Shown piece by piece: positions 11,338-21,242 of a DNA stretch of 64,000 nucleotides. The stretch's first letter is position 1. The number at the start of each line of letters is the position of its first letter. Source of the DNA: Sphagnum compactum (lineage: Eukaryota; Bryophyta; Sphagnopsida; Sphagnales); NCBI GenBank assembly GCA_965153455.1, contig OZ234501.1, forward strand, positions 12,958,001-13,022,000, read 5' to 3'. Under the pieces are notes generated by a model. The model saw only the letters and a program-made list of their open reading frames with translations. It had not been told where the DNA came from and searched no databases. Position numbers and translations under genes: made by a program.

Positions 11338-11968
11338 ATGGCAGGACTGATCAAGAACCTCCGTGTGACCAAGACTGGTAGCAGTTCACGCACTCTTGAA
11401 GAAGCTCATCGGCGGTCCATGGACTTCTTCAGAGAGGCCTGTAGAGCATTGCCTGACATTATGGACCGGTACAACCTGCAAGAGGTCACTACACTTTCAG
11501 AGTTGCGCTCAAAGATTGCGGCAGAGTTTCGGAAGCATTCAAAAGTCACCAATCTAAAGGTGTACATGCCATATCATGCTTGTTGCTCAGATTCTTCTGG
11601 GGGCAGAGATTTTGCTGAATGCCTGGCTCTCTTTATGATATGTTGCATTGTTCAAACCCTATTTGATGAATTGGCATTCTTTCTATGGCCTTCCTTTGCA
11701 CACTGAAATTCTAATACTTGAATTTGTTAAGGGGATAGATGAAGCCATGGTGAATAAATGTTCTCTATGAGTGCAGGTTGTTGATATGTTGGTGTTCAAG
11801 GGGCAAGAGGAGCTGCAGTATTGCATTGATCATTCCAAGCAGCGACACCATCTTCTTGGTCAGTACATCATTGGAAAGGAGGGGCTAGCTGGAGATGTAC
11901 ACAAGCTTGGGGAGATAGACCATGGAGAGTCAGAATTCTTGAAGAGCTTTTACCGAGGCAACAGCTAA
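11338..11968 (+). CDS. Mitochondrial complex I LYR subunit NDUFA6 (B14), two coding exons
   Basis: NDUFA6/B14 is an accessory LYR-family subunit of NADH:ubiquinone oxidoreductase in the inner mitochondrial membrane and binds the acyl carrier protein. Exon 1 is 11338-11559 (74 codons), the intron 11560-11776 starts GTGTAC and ends GTGCAG, and exon 2 is 11777-11968 (63 codons and TAA). The 137-residue product is close to the plant length of about 133. Diagnostic text includes MAGLIKNLRV, DFFREACRALPDIMDRYNLQ, LRSKIAAEFRKHSKV, then VVDMLVFKGQEEL, KQRHHLLGQYIIG and EFLKSFY, the same order as the Arabidopsis homologue. ATG 11338 is preferred over the in-frame ATG at 11317 because homologues start close to this residue. 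The gene has its own leader and is not linked to its neighbours. Confidence 0.93.
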
Positions 11969-13290
11969 ACCAAGTCTGTATGCCCCATTATGAAAAACTG
12001 TGTCTACTTACTGCATGTTGGAAGATTTCTTTGATACTCAGGAGAGTTATTATCCTTCTTGTCTGTTCTATGGAAGAGGCTTTAGGAAATTATGCAGAAC
12101 TTCCTCCTCCCTGCAAACATCCTACATCTCTTCTTTCACTGTCACTTCTGTTTGCTGTTAGTCCAGATTGCAGACATATTCACAGGCCTAGCAGCTAAGT
12201 TTCAGACAATGTCTTTGCAGGAATAGTATCCCATCTTCCAGACCACTATGATCCTGTGTAGTGCTCTGTTTCAACTTTGCATTGCTTGTAACGTCTAAGT
12301 GTCACTCAGATTAGATTCCAGATCAATCCATGCAAGAGTTTAGATTTGAGGGATGGCAATGAAAATGCTCAAGTCCTTCATGCACCAGACCTGCATATCC
12401 TACAGTCTTTTCAGTTTCAGATCTGTTTGCATCCAATATTGGAAACTTCACGTTCCTGGTTTTGGGTGTTTTGTTTCAAGTCCGGGCATGGATTGGTAGT
12501 AAGAATGTAGGCCAAATATGGTGTGTTGATCAAATTCTCTTATAACCTGATGTGCGCAGGAAGGTCTAATCCTCTTGCACTCAAAGTTGTATGTCATGTT
12601 TTGATAGTCTTGGAGAAAGAACATGCGAGTTTCTGAGTCCAGGAGAGAGTAATGAATGTATGAATGATGTGGTTTTGATGTAGCTTTTGTTCATGTGGCT
12701 GAACTCCTACCAAAGATTTCCTTCTGGTCTGCAGGAAGCGGATGAACTTGGAACGGAATGGACAGCCCCAGAAGAGAAACTCATCAAATTGAAAAAGGTA
12801 AGGGCAGCTGTGTAGGGAGCCTGCATTGGCAATATGCTTGAAATGAATTTGATTTTGCACGAGTCGGTTCCAAGTTGTTTTCTGTGAAGTTCAGGAACCA
12901 CAAAGGTGTGCAACAGGGAACTCCCAGTCATGAATGGATGTCTGCAATGGGGGGAGCTCTTTGAAGCACTCAGAACAAGAAAGTATGACCTGCAACCTAA
13001 ACCCTGCAATTTTCTCATTCAGATAAGCTTTCTCAGCTCCTTCAGTGAGTGATCTGAAACAGCATGTGATAAAATGCCTTGCAAGGTGATCCAGACCAAG
13101 GCCTCTCTTCACCTTGAAAAGAGGAAAAGATGGTGAGCAGTAAGCCCAACAAGCTAACATGAACTGTGGAGCTCCTGGAGTTCTGGATGATTGCACTGTA
13201 GGGCTTTGAAGCTTTTTGTGATTGCTGGAAGAACCTCTATAATCTCTTCTGCTCTCTATGTTGTAGCCAATCCAACCTGATCTGTGAGGC
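11969..13290. other. 3' flank with weak coding-like traces
   Basis: The proximal part is probably the NDUFA6 3' UTR. A + strand segment at about 12735-12797 reads EADELGTEWTAPEEKLIKLK between an acceptor-like CTGCAG and a donor-like GTAAGG, so it could be a single exon. A - strand frame at 12891-13292 is open for 133 codons, and another - frame reads EVLPAITKSFKALQCNHPEL near 13180-13240. None matches a family I know. They may be remnants of a gene or chance. Confidence 0.3.
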
Positions 13291-13301
13291 ATGTGGTATC
13301 A

Positions 13302-13480
13302 TTGGCATGACAATAATTCTATCTCCAAATGTGTGATATTTCAAGACCTCCATGAAAATCATTGTGATGTGCAATTCTCTTATCAAATGTGCTGTGACAG
13401 TAATTCTCTCTCCAAATGTGATATTTCAATGAAAATCATTGTCATGTACAATTCTCTCATCAAATGTGCTATTGTAAGCT
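13302..13480 (+). repeat. Two-copy tandem repeat, 87-bp period
   Basis: AATTCTNTCTCCAAATGTG followed by GATATTTCAA, GAAAATCATTGT and TCAAATGTGCT occurs at about 13311 and again at about 13398. The copies differ by small deletions. No gene overlaps it. Confidence 0.85.
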
Positions 13481-15279
13481 TGCCATTTCCTGTCTGAAAT
13501 GTTGTAACTTCTTTCATCTGAGGGGGTTTGTAAGAAGCCCCTCAGATGCTTCTGCATGCCAGAATGTCCTTCAATGCACCCCTCATGACTTGCAAACAAG
13601 CCTTTTCCATAGAGAGGAAACAAGACCGGGAAAACAAGTGATTCCTACAATTGATTTTCAACAGTTTCTTCAATTGTGAGAAGACCCAACTACTTTTTGT
13701 AGCAAAATTGGCGAATCATCATCCTTGAGAAATCGTTTTTTAGCTCTTTGGCATGGCAGTTCCTTCTTAGAAAGCCTGGCTAGAACCCAAATCTGTGCAC
13801 TCCAATAGTTTGCCTTGTTGTCTTGTTGAGTTTTGTTATGTGGATGTAAGCATGGCACATTGTAGTTGGAAAGAATGCTCACCATATCCTTGCTTTTCTT
13901 GTGAATCTTTTTTTGTCATTGTTTAAGGTACTCCAACTAATCTTTGATAGTGCGTTCATGGATCATGGTGTGACACTTCTCAAATCTCCAACTCTATAAG
14001 GTTAACATGATCCATTATTTTGACTATTATTATGTCTTGCTTTTATTTTTGGCTTCCATCATTAGTGAAAAGACATTTGTCTGTTTCTGTTGAACTCTTT
14101 GCTTTTAGGTGTAATTTGAGTTGTTAGAATATATAAGATGTGCCCATGATGTTTGACAAATTCATGAAAAAATGTTGAGTTGGAATTGCTACCAAAGTCA
14201 TCAACGTTCACAATATTTACCTTCGGTTGCTATGCATTGAGCTATTATTCTATTGGATGTTCATTTGGTACACAATTGTTGCTTAAGGGCTTTTGCATGA
14301 AAGAACTTGACTTTGTGGAATCTAGTTAATCGATTGTGTCAAATTCTAGTATAGTGTAATTTGCATCACCTTTCTTCTTCAAGTCTCACACATCAATCGA
14401 TGCATTGATGATATGTTCTCCCTAAACACTGTGATTGTTTCATAATGTTATTTATTGAATTGATGAGGGAAAGGATGGTTAATTCCTAGAATGATTTATC
14501 TTTTGTGATTTTGCTCTATTGTTGTGCAACAAGCACCATATGCTTGGATCTAGCAATTCTTTTTGAATCACATGTCACTTTTAAAATGTTTACATTCGAT
14601 TGATACTACTATTTTGTTAAGTTCCCCAATTCAATGCCTCTAGCGTGAAATTTCCCCTTGTTGATGATGATGTTTCTTTTTTGTACCTTTTCTTACTAAC
14701 AATAAAATGTTTCCTCTAGATATTGAAGTGTTCATCTTATTTTTCAAAATAAAGTAAAATAAAATTGCATCTATTTATGAAAGCCTAAGGCAGGAAGTCC
14801 ACCGAAGTTGTGAAAACCTAGGGGTTTCCAAGTTGTTCCAGAAAAACCGAAGCCCAAGTCCAATGAAGTTGTGAAAATCTACGGCCCATCAAGTTGCCCA
14901 CGAAATAAGTTTTTTAAAGGTAATTCCAAGCCATGTCCTTTTGCACTTAACACTAAACAAAGGTGGAGGCAATTGAATGATTTGGAACATGCAACATCTT
15001 CTTCCACCATAACATGTGCCGCCTCACCACAGAATAGAACATCACAAGATTCAACTCTTTCTCTTTTCACTATATCAGCTGCACGTAAAGTTGCTGCTTC
15101 AATTTCCTCTTCTAGCTTGCAGAGCTCCTTGCAATTATGACTAGCTTTGAATTACCTCCCCTAAGATTTTATTTTGCCTGTAGCCATCATAATCATGTAT
15201 ATAAAGAAAACTCTTTTGAAGTCACAATCGACTCAAACACAAAACGTATCAGGTCCATAGATGCCATTCTTCCCCTCAC
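13481..15279. other. AT-rich intergenic region
   Basis: No protein family is recognisable. The stretch is rich in T and A with many short stops in all frames. A + strand frame at 14871-15140 (89 codons, serine- and lysine-rich) has no recognisable motif and I do not call it a gene. Confidence 0.45.
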
Positions 15280-16110
15280 TATGAAAATAATTCAAATGTG
15301 CAAACTCAGATCACTTTCAAGCTTCACGTGTTTGCACTGATGATCTACATCTACTTGAAAATATACCTCCATGAAACACTGACCCACAACATCAGAATGT
15401 GTCCCATGGAGACTAAATGTGTGATCCACTGTAAATTCCACTTTATTAGTTGTGGCAACAACACCACAATCATCCACAAAGCTATCACCATAGTCATCAA
15501 TTTCATCACTTTCTCCATCACTTTCATCAGTAACATTGTTTGTTTCTTCATCACTAGAAGAAGAATCTTGTGACAAATGATTTCCTTGTATACACAAAGT
15601 AACCTGAACAAAAAGAAAACCAAAAAATCAATGCCTCTTTGTAAGGAGCAGCCCAAAGATTTGCACTTTTTAATTAAAAAAAATGGCGAAGGCAACATGT
15701 CAGACAGTGAAATGCAATCTTCTCATTGCCACCTACACCCTCACCTAAGTGTTAATAACAGATACCTGGTCCTGTAAGAGTGTCCAAGGTTGAAACCCTT
15801 GAAACATATCTTGGTTTCTTGACCAGCCTCAATAGCAAGGGGGTGCACTTATTGAATGTAGGGTTGATTAAATGGATTCACGAATTTCCTTTCCATAATA
15901 TTTCCCACAATGTCAATGCAGTCGTTATCAAACTCACTCCACCCACTTGAAAGCATAATATAACCTTCCTGATTATATACACTTGATATGAAAACAATGC
16001 CAGCATTCCTCACAAAAGCTCTAGAGCAACATAAACCCTTCATGTAGACTCTCATCAATGAAGACCTAAAAGACAGACTCCATGCTGGGCCCATTTGTTG
16101 CATGCTTTAG
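15280..16110 (-). pseudogene. Coding-like segments, possibly a B3-domain relic
   Basis: On the - strand, 16103-15849 reads VRNAGIVFISSVYNQEG, then YIMLSSGWSEFDNDCIDIVG. The latter resembles the end of a plant B3 DNA-binding domain, where family members read roughly L-x-x-GW-x-x-F-x-x-DN-x-I-x-x-GD. Further down, 15597-15292 is an open frame with an acidic serine tract (SSSSDEETNNVTDESDGESD). The segments are in different frames and lack most of a B3 fold. The similarity is weak; I cannot exclude chance. If it is real, the locus is broken. Confidence 0.25.
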
Positions 16111-17217
16111 ACATTACCCAATGACATTTCATTCGTACATGTGTTCATGCATCTCTGAATTGAAGCTACAAAAAACATTTTTCAGTCTCTGTGAAACATG
16201 CAACTAACTATCAACAATCAAAACTCTTTGGTGTTCCACTTGGACAAGGATATGACCTTGTAGCCAAGTAAGTGCATTGGCTACTCATTTGTCCATATGT
16301 AAATAAGTGGGAAATATTATCCCATCTTGCACACCATAGTACATAATCCCATTTAGGGTTTGAAAATGTACATTGAAGATGGATAGATATGATTTAAATT
16401 TTTTGCTCCTATTGTTCAATCTAAACAATTGCCTAAATAACCTATTGCAAAATTACATAACAAGCCAGCACATGAAGACAAACTGAGTGATTCCTATCTA
16501 TAAACCAAACAAGCAAATCAGTCAAAATGAGCCCATTAAAAGATGGAAACGAACCAAAAACACATGGGCCCCACCCAATCCATGCAAGGATAATAATGAA
16601 TATTTATATTTTAACATGAAGTTAGTCATTGATTCAGTTAGTCAGTCCCTTCCTCGTAGGGGGCCAAGGGCCAATTTCATTTTTGAAGAATGTAGACATG
16701 GATCCTTGCAATCCAAACTCTGCATCAAATTCTGCATACAAGAAAATCAGGAAATCAGTTACAGCTATGTCTGTCTCAAGGCAATCTAAAAAAGGCCTTA
16801 GGAAGACTGTCCTCCGCTACAGCATCAATGCAAAAGAAACAAGAACAAAGAAAGACAGTTCTCAAAGACTACAAATCCGATCACAACAAGTTCGATACTA
16901 CTACTACTACTACTACTACTGAAGCCACAATAAAACATCAGAAACAACAACATACCGCAGTTTTAATGAGCTCCTCATCATAGCCAGAAGCTCTTCCTCT
17001 TCATAACACGATCTTGTCTCTTTTTCGATCTTCCTCTGCCTCTTGTTCTTGTTTTTGTTCTTACACCAAATATACAACGAAAAAGACTCGAAGCTTTGGC
17101 TACACAACACAGGCAAAAGTGGAAATGACGCACAAACAAAATGTTGCCAACAAGCAACATAGACTGAGGAGACCGAGACTCTTGGGCCTTTGTGAATTTT
17201 GGGGGAGGATAATTTAC
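16111..17217. other. Intergenic region with a TAC microsatellite
   Basis: A run of eight to nine TAC/ACT units lies at about 16894-16920. The remainder shows no recognisable gene. A CT/GA-rich stretch at about 17000-17060 lies beside it. This region is downstream of the - strand ARM-repeat pseudogene and probably includes its former 3' flank. Confidence 0.5.
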
Positions 17218-18975
17218 TCAATAGACCAAATGCAATTGTTTCAACTCAGATTGAAAGGTCCCACTGGTGTTCAGTGTGCACTGGGCAAGGTAGCGGATAT
17301 CCTCTTGTGAGCATTCCCATGAGATACAGACCAGTTCCCAGAGAGCCCCTCCTGCCACTAGATCTTTTGCATTCACCTCTGCAGGACAGAGCACACATCC
17401 AATGATGGTCTAAAGTTAATATTGGATGTCAGAGCACTACAGAAGACCTTTTACATAACTGAACTGAATTATGTACCCTTGTTTGCTAAGACTATCATGC
17501 AAACATGTACAAGATGAATATTTCAAGATCAATAGGTTGAAAGGCAAGTAGGTAGTCACCATGCTGTGCCAAATGGCAAAGGGCTAGCTCAATGTGGTGC
17601 CAGATAGGTGATGCATCATTGTTTGCATTGGCCACAATCCACGGCAAAACACCATCATCAATAAGAAGCGACCTCCCAGTTTTATACCCTGCAACCCAAT
17701 ATCCAAATACATTCCCCAGTGATCCATCAGTCTATCTACTTGCAGGTTTTGCATCCTACAAGTAACTACATGATAAACTGTTAAAGATGCATACCTTCCT
17801 CAATACTTTCTGCACATGCATAGGAAACCAAGGTGATCACAGGAAACCTACCTTGAGCAGCTCCTTGAGATTCACACTTTGCAAAGTTTGCAAAACCTCG
17901 GGCAACTTGGGCAAGCACATGAGGATGGTGGGAACAAACCATCCCAAGCAATGCATGGATACCATGTTCCTCTTTTAACTTTATTTGCAGCTTGTCTGAC
18001 CCACACATATTGTGATTCATCTTTAGAAGGTATTGAAGAATAAATGAGCTTTAACCTAACCACAACTCAAAAGTCCTACGCATTCAAACTAGCTCACCAA
18101 TGCCTCTTGGAGAAACTGAAAAAAGGGACCAAAAAAGAAAAAAGAGAAAGGGGTAAAAAGATCTCTTGCTCAGAGATACAAGATTACCATTTCTACACAA
18201 ATTGGTAATGGTTCCAGCCACCATTTGTAGAGTCTGTGGGTCCTCTACATCATCAGCAATTCGTGCCAACAGAGCAATTCTTCCTTGTGCCATCATTAGC
18301 TATTGATTTTTTTCTAATGTATGAAAAACCCAAGATCAGAGCTCCAATCGCTACCCAATCTGATCCATCTTCACCGGCTTGAAAAATTGATATATGCACA
18401 AGGACTAGGACTTCAATCTTCATGAGCAAACAGAGGAACCTTACAATTCATGGCCAAGTTCACTACAGCACCGGTATCCACTCGTCTGATGATTTCATCT
18501 TCAGAACTTTGCAAGAGATTTAGAAGAGAAACCAAGCCCCTTGCCTCAACAACCTTCTCCTGATTTGCTTCTGTTAACATTCCAATACCATCACTGTAAA
18601 CATCAGAAGTTCATGGATAACTCCATGCAATTCTAAAAAACAGTGTTCAATTTTGGGTAAGAAAAATAGGCAATCTACACCTCTGTCATCACAATCATTT
18701 ACCATCAACAAATTAAAAAACTGTTACTGCAGCCTGGACCCCCTCACTCTCTTGAATCTTGGCATTGGCTAAAGGCGTAGCAAAATAGGTGGACATTCTT
18801 ACAACATTGGTGGGAATTAGGCCATAAACTCTGTTCTAACAGGCATGGATCAGAAAAAGATAGTGTTTACAACAACCTTCAGCTACAAGATCTAGATTGG
18901 CCAACACCTTCACAGGATGCATGTGAACATTAACATCTTCAGATTCCAGCAGTGAAAGTATTTTGTGCAATCCCA
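17218..18975 (-). pseudogene. C-terminal ARM-repeat part of an ARK-type (armadillo-repeat) kinesin, decayed
   Basis: Plant ARK kinesins carry a motor domain and C-terminal armadillo repeats and act on microtubules. Only the ARM end is here, as six exons on the - strand: 18975-18877 (GLHKILSLLESED), 18570-18445 (ANQEKVVEARGLVSLLNLL), 18313-18188 (GRIALLARIADDVEDPQTL), 17995-17852 (KLQIKLKEEHGIHALLGMV, HVLAQVARGFANFAKCES), 17688-17560 (GRSLLIDDGVLPWIVANAN, HIELALCHLAQH) and 17378-17218 (VNAKDLVAGGALWELV up to TGA). All junctions keep GT-AG and the same phase. Exon 18313-18188 has TAG in the fourth full codon, where homologues have Glu (NQEL), and the preceding junction also makes TAA. Many conserved Arg codons have become Trp, His, Cys or Gln. 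No motor or coiled-coil exons are visible upstream. Retained introns point to a segmental duplicate, not a retrocopy. Confidence 0.88.
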
Positions 18976-19720
18976 CTGCGTGACAACACCCAGTTGTTTC
19001 AAATCAGAAGAAACTACATCTTTAGATCATCATCAAGAGTTCAGACCATGGGTAGTAATTATGTCACACAAACTTACATTTGTTGAGGTTTTTCCTACCC
19101 ATAATGCATTTCCATCCATGCACCTTGGAAACTTTGGAGAAATCCTTCCAACTAAAGCCACAGGAGGGAGTGAAAGAAATTTGTCTTCGTCACATAGCTT
19201 GGCAATAGTTGCCCATGGCCATTGATTGTGTCACTATGCATATGATTGGGCTTGGAGATGCTAACACCCAGGCTCTTTGATCCTATCAAGCTTCTCTAAG
19301 AACCTCCTTTTTCCATCATCCTTCTAATGTGCTAAAAAGGAATGCCAAACATGAAACTCTCCAAATGTGCATTCACTGTTCTAGGACGAGTTCCACTTCA
19401 CAGCATGTCTGTCACTGACAAAACTTCATAAAATAGCTCACTGGAGGCATGCAACGATGTGCTATCTGACAAGCAAGTTAACCGATGTCTATCATCTTCA
19501 CTGCAGCAATGAGATGTAATGGACATACATTGGGGATATCCTTACAAAAGTTAGAGCTTTCTGGCCACCATTGAATAGAAGTACCTCATCACCTTCATCA
19601 CTAAGGCGTGTTTGAGCCAGAATTCATCACTACATGTACTGAGTCAATTTTCGAAGCTTCCTTACAAATCCCTATCTCACTGTACAAACATAACAACTAA
19701 GTAACCAGTATACTAACACA
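18976..19720. other. Upstream flank of the ARK pseudogene
   Basis: I looked for kinesin motor, coiled-coil or further ARM exons and found none. Two short - strand runs look coding-like: AKLCDEDKFLSLPPVALVG near 19100-19215 and TRLSDEGDEVLLFNGGQKAL near 19555-19615. I cannot assign either, and they are not linked by an open frame. Confidence 0.35.
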
Positions 19721-19721
19721 G

Positions 19722-20960
19722 ATGTTCACCATCATGTCCAACAAGATTTTCTCACATTTATTAGGCATGATTTCATTGCAGCAAGAAACAATGGTTGCTC
19801 CAATGATGTCTGACGATGGATGGATTCATACCCATCGTAGTTGTCGCTTGTCACAAGCCACGAAGATCATGTCGCAGGCACTTAGTGACGGTTTTGTTGG
19901 GGAGGAGCTTGTGATGGAGAATGGAGGAGAGGGTAGTGGAGCATTTGAAGAGGAGGAAGAGGATTTGAACAATCAGCGGTTGGTAACGGACGTGGAACTT
20001 GAGGCTCTTTTGTCTGCTGCACCGTCTCTCCCTGAAGAAAGTACGGGAATGAAGATCCATAGAGCAAGCGAGAAGAGTCTAGTGCTGCAGCAAGTGGTAC
20101 GGGATCCAAAGGGGTGTCTGCATCGTCTTCTTCGTTGATGAAGAAGAGGAGCAATGGTAGTAGTAGTTCTCGATCAACAACCTTTTGGACTCCTCCTCCT
20201 TCCTTGCAAATTTTTCTGAGGTTGTCGTCTGCCAAAGTTGCAGCTCGGTGCCTGCTGGAAGTAAGCGGTGATGCTCGTGATGCTCCGAAGTTAGTTTCTA
20301 AGAATAGTGGCGAATGCAATCGAGAAACGAAGCAGGAAAAATGATCTTGCTCTGGAGCTTGTCGGGCTCATCAACACGCACATCCGGGACTCCCATTCCT
20401 TCTTCTATACCCACTACCAACCAATCTCGTGGAGCTTTGTTCTCTTTTGTTTCAACTTCAGCTGCTGCAACTGAGAATCCTCAGCGTGCTTCTTTGTGTA
20501 CACGCCCGTCCCTCAACAAATCGGTGTACATGACAGTAGCCACGCTTAGGAATGGGCAGCGCCCAAGCTCTCGTTGAAAGCCTCTGGCAGGCCGTCGAAC
20601 AGTGTCTCATCGCCTACGACACCCAATTCCTTGAAGCGCGCAGCGGTTCCGTCCAAGAACTCCTTGAGCAATGACCCCGCGAAGATGGGAACAACAGGTG
20701 CATCTCATTCAACAATTAGCCAGAATGCCAACAAACCTGTTCTTCCTCCGCCATTGCCGCGTGCAGGCATCCACAATGTGGTAGTTGGAGAACCCAATGG
20801 CGTTGCGACCCATTCCACTTTTGCACAGAAGAAGAAGAAGCTTAGTCCGTCTGTGCTCCTACCCAAGCACAACACTTCTAGCGCTGTTGAAGACTTTGTC
20901 TCTCACAAACAATCCTTCACGCTTGGTTTTCAACACAATATCCCTGCCTTGCCTTGGTAG
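19722..20960 (+). pseudogene. Unrecognised gene-like region broken over several frames
   Basis: This CG-richer stretch contains protein-like text on the + strand, but the frame changes repeatedly. 19722-20138 includes LVTDVELEALLSAAPSLPEE with an acidic GEGSGAFEEEEEDLNN run. 20114-20344 reads SSSSRSTTFWTPPPSLQIF. Near 20305-20430 another frame reads NDLALELVGLINTHIRDSHS. Near 20552-20674 a frame reads ALVESLWQAVEQCLIAYDTQ. 20574-20960 is Ser/Pro/Lys-rich (SSPTTPNSLKRAAVPSKNSL, KPVLPPPLPRAG). I recognise no family. Either this is a frameshifted pseudogene or several of these frames are chance; no splice set I tried joins them. Confidence 0.35.
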
Positions 20961-21242
20961 CCAGTGCCAACAAATCTATGCCCAACTGAGCAGAGCCAAC
21001 AAAGGAATGTCCCAAGAACCCAAAATTCAATATGAATCCTTAAACCCTAAATCCTAAGGAATTATCACAAACACCCCAAACCCTAAAATTTGGTCACTTG
21101 CTTTCCTGTCCAACAAGGATCTATGCCCTAATTCCACTCCGCTTCTTCTTCCTCTTCTGTTTCTCTGCGGAAGACCATTGTTTACGTTGTTGCAAGTCGG
21201 ATCTGGATCGGTGGGAATCGCAAGAGATCGCGGGTTTCCACA

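Noticed and set aside
19882-20319. 145-codon - strand open frame
   Set aside because: It has Pro/Leu-rich low-complexity text opposite the gene-like + strand region and no splice or family support.
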